NCBI GenBank assembly: GCA_964035015.1 | Contig: OZ036017.1 | Span: 3,305,053 to 3,369,052, forward strand | Length of the DNA: 64,000 nt | Source of the DNA: Corallium rubrum | Taxonomy: Eukaryota; Cnidaria; Anthozoa; Scleralcyonacea; Coralliidae | Direction of reading: 5' to 3' | Shown: in pieces, positions 1 to 9,800 of the stretch | Layout of the letters: every line of letters starts with the position of its first letter | Numbering within the stretch: position 1 is the stretch's first letter | Notes under the pieces: generated by a model | The model's input: the letters and a program-made list of their open reading frames with translations, nothing else | The model's database searches: none | What the model was told of the DNA's origin: nothing | Translations under genes and position numbers: made by a program

Positions 1-300
1 AAATTGTGGTCAAACATCATCCCAACGACTCATTATTACATGGCCTTAGATTGTTGTCCTGGGGTATATAATCCCCATTAGGACTCTGCTAATGCCCTAG
101 GGGTAATAATCCCCGAGTGGGACATATCCTGCCAAAGGGGTAGCGACCCCTAAGACATCGACCTGAACCAAGGGGTCATAATCCCCTTGGACAGTCCTTA
201 CGATTCGACTGATCATTATAATTACATAAAATAACCTGAGTCTATGGGCTTGAAGGTGACCATTGGGAGCACTTCATCCCCAAACCAGAACTTTATTTTT
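1..300. repeat. Direct repeat R1, copy a (row of GGGG/CCCC hairpins)
   Basis: About 300 bp that recurs at 1021-1310 with only a few differences; both copies end at the same point (CTTCATCCCCAAA) and then diverge. Inside are four small inverted repeats built as GGGG-N6/7-CCCC, at 61-76, 100-114, 137-150 and 168-190. The last is the strongest, CCAAGGGG/CCCCTTGG around a 7-nt loop. The hairpins are spaced about 35-39 bp apart. No coding potential is seen. It could be the end of an unrecognised mobile element or a local duplication; the window edge hides its left boundary. Confidence 0.7.
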
Positions 301-557
301 TACAGCAGGAACCTAAAACCATCAAGAACATATTACACCAATGAATTATTTACAAAAATAGTTGCAAGTTCTTCAAACTATCTGTTCGTTCGTGGAGAAA
401 CGTTACCACATGCTTCCCGGTGTCCATTGTTTAACACAACATAAAGGAAACTAGGCGAAAGATCTGCTATCAAATGATATTGGCAGATTACTTTCCACGT
501 ATTCTTCGTTTCGAAAATATTTGCGTAAGTGCAACTTTGAAGCGGTGGGTGGGTGGG

Positions 558-906
558 AAAAAATTCCTGCGTAGAGCTTACAAGTAGCTTTCAATGTAGA
601 GCTCTTGGATAAAGTGATTAATTTTGGCGCGTTTTGAGCTTATATGTGACTCTTGCGCGAATTGTAATTGGTTAGTTTTCCCGCCGAAGAGAGAAGTAAT
701 GTTCTAATTGGTTAGCAAGTGCCGTATCACTTGTTTTTCACGTGCACTGGCAAACTGGAAGAAAACGACCTTTAGAACTATCTGGCATATATATCGGTTG
801 TTGATAGGTGGGAGTAACACCTTGGCCAACCTTCCTGTTCAGGGTTTTGTAGTGAACGTTGTCTCATTAACTTTAATTTATATATTAGCACATATAAATT
901 GGCTTT
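558..906. repeat. Direct repeat R2, copy a
   Basis: About 350 bp repeated in the same orientation at 3531-3893, near-identical apart from a 14-bp segment present only in the second copy. It contains two ATTGGTTAG (inverted CCAAT) boxes and a TATATAT stretch, so it looks promoter-like. Copy b runs into a short A-run, which would suit a retroposed or SINE-like unit. It could also be a pair of long terminal repeats, but no element proteins are seen between them. The family is not recognised. Confidence 0.6.
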
Positions 907-1020
907 AATGATTCAAGCGGTTCTTTAAAAGGAAAGGCCAAACAATCAAACAAATACTAATGGCACACACACAAAGTTTTGTGGGAGAAGGGGTTTGGGG
1001 TGAAGTACTCCGATTGTCTA

Positions 1021-1310
1021 AAATTGTGGTCAAACATGATCCCAACGACTCATTATTACATGGCCTTAGATTGTTGTCCTGGGGTATATAATCCCCATTA
1101 GGACTCTAGCACTAATGCCCTAGGGGTAATAATCCCCGAGTAGGACATATCCTGCCAAAGGGGTAGCGACCCCCTAAGACATCGACCTGAACCAAGGGGT
1201 CATAATCCCCTTAGACAGTTCTTACGATTCGACTGATTATTATATTTACATAAAATAACCTGAGTCTATGGGCTTGAAGGTGACCATTGGGAGCACTTCA
1301 TCCCCAAAAA
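1021..1310. repeat. Direct repeat R1, copy b
   Basis: Second copy of the 1-300 repeat, offset by about 1,020 bp. The four GGGG/CCCC hairpins are conserved in position, as is the TATATAATCCCC stretch. The copy is followed directly by different DNA leading into a Penelope-type terminal repeat. A few substitutions and small indels separate the copies, so the duplication is not brand new. Confidence 0.7.
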
Positions 1311-1425
1311 TACACAGAATGTGTATTCCCCATAGACGAAGTATCCCTCCCCCCGAAACGCACAATGGCAATATAGCGATTTTTGGACATGTAGCTAGAA
1401 GGAAAAACTATATATGGTTAGTAAT

Positions 1426-1560
1426 AAAAGTAGTGTGCTGCGTAGGCAGTGTTGAAACAACAATCGAAATATGGTATAGTAGGTTAATACTGCCGAAACA
1501 GAGAACGTAAGTGGTCTAACGTTTCGAGCGAAGGCCCTTCGTCAGAGAGAAACGTGCATG
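1426..1560. mobile_element. Penelope-like terminal repeat (pLTR-type) fragment
   Basis: The stretch shares its sequence with 21485-21675 and 46863-47062: a GTGCTGCGTAGGCAGTGT block, then CTGCCGAAACAGAGAACGTA, then AACGTTTCGAGCGAAGGCCC. Read on the minus strand the last part gives CTGACGA ... GAAAC, the two conserved boxes of a hammerhead ribozyme, although pairing of the helices is incomplete here. Penelope-like elements are known to carry hammerhead motifs in their terminal repeats. Assignment rests on this motif and on the Penelope coding fragments elsewhere in the window. Confidence 0.5.
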
Positions 1561-3530
1561 GTTAGTACTTCGACGTCGGCCAGCGTGGCTGATACACTTG
1601 ATAGAGTGGATGTAGGGGTCTTTATAGAGCGTTCGTAACAATCCGACGGCCAACGTCCTAATGTCTTAACGAGCCAAGAAGGCAATTTTTTTGAAGCTGC
1701 AGTTGTAGCAGCACCAATGCGGTAGCTATGACCAGTATATTGTGAAGCGTTGAAACCGGACGGAGTAAGTAGTTCCGCGTTGTAAATGATGGACTTGTTG
1801 TAATCGGTAAGCGCACTCGAATTTGGTCTCCATGAGAACGTTTTATACCGCGTAAGACTAGTTGCAATCGTAACATTTTTTGAAAGTTCAATTGAAATCC
1901 GTGGCGAATGTGATAGTGACGGACGGCTGCTATATAGATTTAATGGATGAGTATTTGATTGTTTTGGCTAAGTACGCAACGAATTCTGTCAAGAGCGCTT
2001 CGGTGGCAGGCAGACAGTGTTCGATTGGTTTATTTATTACGCTTGTACAAATCAACGAAGACGAGAAAGCGTTTTTTCACCTGCGCTGTAAGCCTGTTTT
2101 GTATCAACATTATTAGCATTTATAAACCTTTCACTTCTTAAGGTTTCTCGATTTGCGTTCCGGATAGCTTTTCAGTTAGAATATTAAAATTAAACTTAGC
2201 GCACCACCGCCAGATCTGTTAAGAGTGCATGCCTTTCTTCTTGCATTTTTGTTACCAATCGTTTAAATACCTGATTACCTGGTCATCGTAACTTCTGTTT
2301 TTGTAGAAAGTATCTACATTACCGTGATAGTATATATATATCTACATTACCGTGATAGTATATATATATATATATATTTCGTTTCTTATGGTTTTCTTTT
2401 TGCGTTGGCGGTAGGTTTCCAGTTGTGAATATTGAAAATTAATTCAAGACGTGTTTTGTGGCGTTTTCCCCAGATTTATATAATCCATGACTTAAACAAT
2501 CATGAGTTCGGTTCTATTTTTCCCATTTTCTTCAACAAAATATCTACATTACCATAAGAATATAAACGTTTCATTTCGAAAGGTTTTCGTTTTACGTTCT
2601 CCATAGGGTTCGAGTTAGGAAAATTGAAATTAAATTTACTGCATTATATGCCGGAAGACGTGTTAAGCGGTGTTTTGTTTCGATTTTTATTAGCCTTCGT
2701 TAATTGTAACTTCCGTCCTGTCTTTCCGAATTTATTCCCCAAAGAATGGTTGCTATAACCATTCAAGCTACAATAATGTATCTAAGTTCCTTTACCTCAC
2801 CAATCATACAATCGACGCTCACGTCAATCTGGGATACATTATCGAGTTGCGAATATTGAAATTAACTTAGCACATGACCGCGAAACATGTTAAGAGCCCT
2901 TTTCGCATAATTTTTCTTATCGCAGGAACTGCGCTATTGCCCACCTCTGTTAAGTTATCGCTTTGCATATTTACCAGAAAGAACACACGACCAACCGAAG
3001 CTATCGAAGATTTGAAATCTGATGGTTGGCTGGAGGCTGACGTGATGTTTCCGCAGTTCTTGTCGTCGGCACGCAGTGGTCCAAAGATTGGATGGTCTGT
3101 TCTGTCATGGAAGGGCCAGCCAAGTCGGAAAGATGCGTCATCTTTTGAAAAACACGTTCAGTGCTACAATTGTCGATCTTTGCAGTGTATCCATGACGAG
3201 TGTGAGTATCAGAGATTAACACTGTGTGACGAATGGCTCCCTTTTGGTTTCCCGTTCACCATGCAACGCGCGTCTTCAGCGCTGTTCTAGCTCTTGTACT
3301 CGAAAGCTTGAATTCTCGACATATAGATTCCGTTTCTCTGGATCGTTTGGCGTTGTCATCGAAGAGCCGTCATGGCGATTCTTGTGGTCGTATTCTAGTT
3401 CTAGTTCGTCTGGCGTGGTCTTTGAAGAGCCGCCATGGATTCTTGTGTTCGTATTTGTATACGATCGAGAGCAACAACTGGCAGAGCGTGCTCATATGTC
3501 TTTGGCATTCGAAGGACGAAAACCAGAATA
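1561..3530. other. No gene recognised; AT-rich with short satellites
   Basis: Nothing in either strand resembles a known protein. A short tandem stretch (TATCTACATTACCGTGATAG followed by TA repeats) lies at about 2307-2376. Around 3340-3440 a short coding-like stretch is imperfectly duplicated (GAAGAGCC.CCATGG), which looks like local tandem duplication rather than a gene. Confidence 0.5.
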
Positions 3531-3893
3531 CAAAAATTCCTGTGTAGAACTTACAAGTAGCTTTCAATGTAGAGCTCTTGGATAAAGTGATTAATTTTGG
3601 CGCGTTTTGAGCTTATATGTGACTCTTGCGCGAATTGTAATTGGTTAGTTTTCCCGCCGAAGAGAGAAGTAATGTTCTAATTGGTTAGCAAGTGCCGTAT
3701 CACTTGTTTTTCACGTGCACTGGCAAACTGGAAGAAAACGACCTTTAGAAGTATCTGGCATATATATCGGTTGTTGATAGGTGGGAGTAACACCTTGGCC
3801 AACCTTCCTGTTCAGGGTTTTAATTTGGCACAGCTTGTAGTGAACGTTGTCTCATTAACTTTGATTTATATATTAGCACATATAAATTGGCTA
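3531..3893. repeat. Direct repeat R2, copy b
   Basis: Second copy of the 558-906 repeat, about 2.97 kb downstream in the same orientation. It carries 14 extra bases (AATTTGGCACAGCT region) near its 3' end and finishes in GGCTAAAAAAAAA. The A-run at this end but not in copy a is compatible with retroposition of one copy. No flanking target-site duplication is clear. Confidence 0.6.
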
Positions 3894-4477
3894 AAAAAAA
3901 ATACCTAGTCTTTGTTATAAGGAAACCACCTACACTATTTCATGTTTTCTATGATATTTTGAGGTAGTATTTATTGGTAATAGACAGATTTATCAAACAC
4001 GACGTGGACTCACTTGACCGGTGAAGACTGGGTCGAGAACGCCGTCATGTTGTAAATAAAATCAGATTTAGCAAAATATCTGGGACGCTAGACAACGTTG
4101 TTTTTTTTGTTCTAGAACACTCTTTATCTAATAATCCATGGCCTATGTAGAAAGAAGCTTTGTAGATGTTTTTCTGCCATTGATTTGCCCAGTATTACAT
4201 GTAAGACAAATTTTCTAACGCAGATATCAGTAGGAGAGATGATTGTCAGGCCGCTGCTATTTTAACAACTACTGGAAAATTATTGTGAGTGTGTCTGTAT
4301 TAATTCAGAAGTTCTCGAAATGTCATTTACCACATAGTATCGACCAGAACTTCTGTTTTGTTCATTAGCTTAGTGTGATTATTACTTATGTTTTTATTTA
4401 TATAAATCCACGATTTCTATTTTCTGCTGTCGTCATGTTGTCGTGATGCTTTCAATATTTTTTTTGTTTATCTGTAG
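3894..4477. other. No gene recognised
   Basis: AT-rich sequence leading into the Harbinger relic. Weak T-runs, no repeats shared with the rest of the window were noticed, and no coding potential. Confidence 0.4.
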
Positions 4478-5085
4478 TTGAAATTTATGGCGCGGTATGG
4501 TTTGCAATCTGTTCGTGATGCTTTAACCCTTGCCTATGCTGAAAACTATATCAGTGATGCTGAGTTTGTGTTTCTGTATGAGTACAACCGTTCAAAACCC
4601 GTTTTTCCTTACTGGAAATGCAATGCTTTTAGTTTGGAGACTTGGGATGACGAAGAGTGTCGGACAGAGCTACGGTTGGGCAAACATGATCTCCCATTAT
4701 TGATGGAGTGTTTGCAAATTCCTGAAAAAATTGTCTGCCAACAACGAACAACCTGTAGTGGAATGGAAGGGTTGTGTATTCTCTTGAAAAGACAGGCATA
4801 CCCTTGTAGATACACTGACATGGCAATTCGATTTGGAAAGAACCGAACATCACTCTTTGGTTGTATTTTGGTTTAGGAATTGGACGTACTGTACCATCCA
4901 CAAATCCAAAGCAATTCTGAAGAAGGGCACCACGGTCATGAATGGCAAGGACATTGCTGTGGAGTTGTTCTGGCAAAATAAGTGGTTAGTCCCAGCTTTG
5001 AAGGCGATGTTGGTGAATATCATAGATATTATCCAGTACTGTATTGTAGATAAGGCACATTTCGGTATAATGGTCATAAGGACAC
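4478..5085 (+). pseudogene. PIF/Harbinger transposase relic with an internal inversion
   Basis: The plus strand at 4478-4840 encodes the N-terminal region of a Harbinger-type (HARBI1-like, DDE_Tnp_4) transposase: a helical segment, LPLLMECLQIPEKIVCQQ and LLKRQAYPCRYTDM, closely matching the family pattern also seen at 43498-43863. The next part of the transposase (VLDNIYDIHQHRLQSWD, then LLQNCFGFVDGTVRPI with the first catalytic Asp) lies at about 4843-5066 on the minus strand. After that the plus strand resumes with the following residues (YNGHK). The simplest reading is a local inversion of about 225 bp between CCGAA and TTCGG microhomologies. There is at least one further frameshift, and the sequence stops matching after 5085. 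The element is dead; terminal repeats were not found. Confidence 0.75.
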
Positions 5086-5690
5086 AGTGGAAAAACGTTT
5101 GCGCATGCGTGCCTCTTCGATAAAAACAAAGACGGCGGGAAATGGCGGAACATTAAAGAAACGTGGAGGAAAACTCGTGAATTTTGTTTAACGTTGGTTG
5201 CAATGCAATCAGGATCACAAATACGTTGTTTTTGGCGTATGTTCAACATTCCAACAAGTACTGAATAAAATAAAGGTATAGCATAACAATATAATGTTAA
5301 ATTTAAGAGGCAATAATTTGAAATTATACGACACGATCGACTATAGGCGTAGTTACGACCAGAAAAGGTAGCTTGATTTGGTATTATCGTGCTCTGTAGA
5401 TCATTATTGAAGCCAGCTTGAGTTAGAATAGAAATCATTAAGGGACTACTTACATGAACTGGGCTATCCAAGCTAAACGGCTAACCAGCCAAATGGTCGA
5501 ATCGGTCGAAATTCGAATCAACTTAGGATGCTTTTGTATTAAGTTTAAACTAAACCATGCAATTCCTCATTTCAAATTTATTTCAAGTAAATTTTAACGC
5601 AACAGTAAGATCTTAATCAAACGAGTTAACCTTGTTAGCTTGACTGGCCAGGCTCATGTAAATAGCCCCAAGAGTCAAAATTCATATTGA
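5086..5690. other. No gene recognised; shares a GC-core motif with the tandem array
   Basis: Begins with GACACAGTGGAAAAACGTT followed by TGCGCATGC, which recurs on the minus strand near 12186-12215 and in the two later array copies. The rest is AT-rich with no coding signal. Confidence 0.4.
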
Positions 5691-6085
5691 GGGAAGCACG
5701 GGTGGCGTGTGCTGTTAGCGCGCTGCCTCTCACCAAAAAGTTAAGCCCGGTTAGACGGGGTTAGTACTTGGATGGGTGACCACTTGGGAAGGACCCCGTT
5801 GTTGGGCTTAGGCTCATGTGAGTAGAGTTGTAGTTGATCTCTCCTGTGCTTCGAGGGTTTTTCGCCGGGTTCTCCGGTTTTCCTCCCTCCATAAAATCGA
5901 CACCTAACATCTTAGCTGTGATCCGTGGTCTGAACTGTGTCGTTGGCGGCAGCTTGAAGCGCCTTTGATATGCCTCGACACGGCCACGTTGATCTGCGTC
6001 CTTCGCAATTCAGCCGCTGGCTGCAAGTAAGGACGATTAGCCACCCAGTCCTTTATCCTTTATCCTTTTATCCTTTATACTTAGT
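5691..6085 (+). mobile_element. 5S rRNA-derived SINE (SINE3-type)
   Basis: Starts with GGGAAGCACGG, as does the copy at 63497 on the minus strand. The head contains the 5S rRNA internal promoter region, GTTAGTACTTGGATGGGTGA, preceded by TTAAGCCCGG. The middle shared module includes CTTCGAGGGTTTTTCGC and GGTTTTCCTCCCTCC. The 3' part differs from the second copy and ends in a (TTTATCC)n tail. Transcription would be by RNA polymerase III from the 5S promoter, and mobilisation by a partner LINE; both are family knowledge, not visible here. Confidence 0.85.
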
Positions 6086-6267
6086 AATTGCATTAGCATT
6101 ATATATACTGAACATATTATATACATTATTTATTACCGATATACTAAGTTATGTATATACATTATTTACTGTAGAAATTATTTATTATAGACATTATTCC
6201 TTAATTATACGTATTTGTTATTTACAGTATATTCTACATAAATTATGCTTTGATGAAATATATAGGG

Positions 6268-6881
6268 TTATTGTAGTGCCATGGCTTTCTTATTTTGAAA
6301 TTTTGGATTTTCAATTTTTATCACAGATGCTCTTTCCTTGATCGATCTGGCGAATGCTGGGCACTGATAATAGTCAGCCCCTTGGCCATGCTGTGGAAGC
6401 GCATCGTCATCCTGGTTGTTGTCCTGAGTTGCTTCTCCCATTGGGCTGATGTGATCCTCTTCTTCCTCACTGTGCTCTTTGGAAACAAGGCCAATATTCC
6501 AAGAACATGCCAATTTTTTTACCTCTGCTTTTAGCAATGGACAACAAACAGGGCAACCAGTTTGCACTTGGTTTTTTATGCTACAGGCCTTGTGGAAAGC
6601 ATGGCCACATGCCATTCTCATGACTACAGTAGCATCTTCATTAGGAGTTACCTGGCAGTCTTGAGAATCACAGGCCACCTGAGGATCTGGTTCCTTTCCT
6701 GGCCACTTAAAACCAAGTGGCATTGACTTGCTGTCAATCTGCACATTTAATGCTGCCAAACGGTACTGTGTTCGTCCATACTCTCTACCCCTGGTGTCTC
6801 GTTTCCTTGGCCGTTTGACAGACTCTCCTGCATGCAACCCAACATTCTCAAACAGCTTTAACAAAGCTTCTCCTGATAAAC
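6268..6881 (-). CDS. Exon 7 of the transposase-like gene: RING-like finger and acidic tail
   Basis: Starts after a TGTAG acceptor, completes a Gly codon split with exon 6, and ends at a TAA stop (6268). It encodes a basic stretch (VKRPRKRDTRG), then a zinc-finger pattern: CDSQDC, MRMACGHAFHKAC and CPVCCP. Cys/His order and spacing fit a RING or RING-like finger, which in other proteins binds E2 enzymes. An acidic segment (EHSEEEEDH, DNNQDDD) follows. A RING on a transposase-like protein is unusual; it may be protein-protein contact rather than ubiquitin transfer. Confidence 0.65.
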
Positions 6882-9800
6882 CTACAGTATGGGTAAGTAA
6901 AACAAGTTGTTATTTAGAATCTATTATACTATACAATCTATTCCAATTTATTCATACCATGTTAAATTCTAAAAATATATAGTTGGTCTCTACCTTTCCT
7001 CTGAAAGTACAGCATGTTCAAAATGCAAACAACTTGGCAACAAAAATAAAAATAAATAGTTAGTTGGTCAGTTGTTTTTGGACAGTACATCCTAAGTACT
7101 GCATTTAATTTTTCATATATATACCTGCAATGAGACTCATATCTTTCTCAGTATATACTCTATGATATGACTTGACATAACCATCAACAAATTCAGACTT
7201 GTAGCTGGTTGCATACCCTTGCTGTCTCTTGTATCTTGCTTGGTTTATCATGCACTGATATATGCCTTCGCAGCACAGAGTGGTAAATCTCAACTTTCTT
7301 CTCGGTTACTAAGGAAAGGTTGTTGGCCCGGAAGTTGTAAAGCTCTGGAAGATATTTAGCTTGGTAATGAAGATCGCTTAACCAAGATAAACTGGCCTTG
7401 TTGTAGTGCCTTCTGGTCATCGATATAAACATCAGACAAAGACGGAACATCACTGCTTTGTAGAGCTGTAAGTTGCCTACTCGAAAAATAACAGGATACT
7501 GATAGAAAACCAGTGGCACAAGCTCATCTAGCAGGTGGAAGATGACCAAATACTCTGGATCTTTGCATGGCCCAAATGCTGCTATGATGCTCTCTCGGAT
7601 ATGCAACCATCCAGTCAAGGCTACGACAATGCATAAGGAGTTCCTCCATGTCTTTGGCTTCTTAGCTAGAATATAATGATTTCCAAAGACATTTTTGCAT
7701 AGATATTCAAAAATGAAATGATACTTCATGACTACATCTTCACAGGAATTCAAGTGAACATGGAATGGACCAATCTCTGGCATGAGAGATAACAATGCTT
7801 CAGGCTGGCTGTTATTCCACTCACAGATTATTTTCTTTTGTTGATACCAGGTTGGCCAATCACCAGGAGATGGGATAACATGAGATTTGGCATACTCTTT
7901 GACTTCTCGTTGGGAATCTAAAATGTGGTGTAGGACATCAAGATAGTCATCTTTGGAGTGCAGATCTTTCTCAACCTCATCTATCAGTAATACACTTTCA
8001 AGGGTATGTAGCGCTGTTTGATCTGTGGTGTTGTAAACCCTAAAAACAATTTAAAAAATACATTTACATGTTGATTTGTAGCTTGCAGGAGCATGTCCCA
8101 TTCTATGGTAATATTAAACCCCTACTGAAAATCCCACCTTTCAGGACAGAACAATAGATTTGTTTTCTCTTGATAATTCACAAATGGTCTAATGTCAAAA
8201 AATCATTGTTTTGTTCTCCAGTTTTGGATTTTTATTTAGTTTGCAGTGTCTATAAATTAAGACAGACACGGTGTACTGGAAAAATAAGCAAACCTTAATT
8301 CATTTAAACATTGATTGATTGAAGCCATGTTGATGTTCCTATAGTTCTGTGGGAGGCTATCCAAATACGTTTTGTTGAATCCCTTCATAAACTCATCAAT
8401 CATTTCAGCCACATCTTTTCCATCAATACCTCCAAGGCAATCAATTTTTTGGCCATGTGGAAGATGGACTTGCACATTTCTATGGATACCAATTACGTTG
8501 TCTCGGTGTACTGCAGGGACTGTTGGGTGGACATCTAATATCAATGAGGCCATATGAGTTGCTTCAGATGTTGTTGTTTGATTTGGGCAGCGAATGGTGT
8601 GTATGTTGTGAAAATCATCCATAACTAGTATATACTGGCATTTCATCTAGATGTAAAAATCATCACTAAATTATTATATAGTTATTTTTGCTGTACACCA
8701 AACAACATACTAGAGGTAGATTTTGACTCTCTCACCATCAAACATGACCTGTTAATACAGCCCTTCCACATGAGGTTGGGTTGGGGGTTGGGGGTGGAGA
8801 CCCCCATGTGGAAAGTCTGTAAAAAGTATGTTACACCAAACTTACCTGGACATCTTGCCCCAAGGGTGACATTATTGACTGAGAGTGAAAGGGTTACATT
8901 CAGCCTTTTAACAAGTTACAATAATATTAACTCACAGGTTTAATTTGAGCCAGTTTGTCAGCAATAAGTGTTTGGTGTTGAGAGTTAAGTGAGTGCTTCT
9001 GATTCAGTATGGTCCGTGGATGTTTTGAGGTTCCCATTACAGATCCAGCCATCTGACCGGTATAAGAAAGACCATGTAAATCCATAAATAATCCTGACTG
9101 GTCTTGAAACCCTCCAAGCTTCTGAGATCTAATAGTGAAATATGCTTGGCTTAATCTGAATTCTGTAAACAAGGGCATTGTTTTTTTTGGATGGTTGTCC
9201 AACTAAATTTGCTAATTTTATTTTATTACACTGTACTTAAATCAAACTTAAAGGGTTTTATCTTTAAGGGTCTACTCTTACCAGACCAAATTTTGCCCAA
9301 ATTAAATGTCCCAGCTGTCTATTTTTTGCCCAGGTTTTGTGGGTTTTAATAACTTTAGAGGATACCCTTCAGTAACACTGTATATATACCCCTGTCTGTT
9401 CATTGCAAAATGACTAAAAAGCAATGTCAGGATGAATAAGTTGTTTTAGGAATTTAATATTGGGTCATTCCAGAAATGATCCATACCTCCCCCACAGAGG
9501 AAATTTATGCCATCCGGGGAGGGTAGGGGAGGGTAGGTTTACCCTACTTCTGATAATAGTAAAATGTACTAGGACGTCCGAAGGGGGGAGGGGGTCCACT
9601 TTACATTTCCTCCGTGGGTGAGGTGTGGATGTTTTCTGGAATGACCCATTACTAAAATAATTTAATATTTTTTTATAATTTAATAATTTTATTTAATATT
9701 ACCTAAAATATATAAGCTTGTGTAAAAGCGCACAGACTCTTTTTTTTTTGTAGGTCTACTCTTGATGATGACTGTCTTTCACTGGTGATGGATGCCATTA

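Noticed and set aside
1518-1556. Complete hammerhead in the CTGACGA/GAAAC terminal repeats (also at 46880-46950)
   Set aside because: The two core boxes are there, but the base of stem II is A-C and stem I partners do not pair, so only hammerhead-like is claimed.
2874-3290. 138-codon plus-strand open frame
   Set aside because: No domain, splice or codon pattern; the antisense is also open and there is no similarity to anything else in the window.
5726-5820. Genuine 5S rRNA gene
   Set aside because: Only the internal promoter half is conserved and it is joined to a SINE body and tail; a second copy has the same hybrid structure.
8757-8822. Small foldback (CTTCCACATG/CATGTGGAAAG) as a separate element
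   Set aside because: Arms are only about 11 bp with G-runs between; too weak to call.
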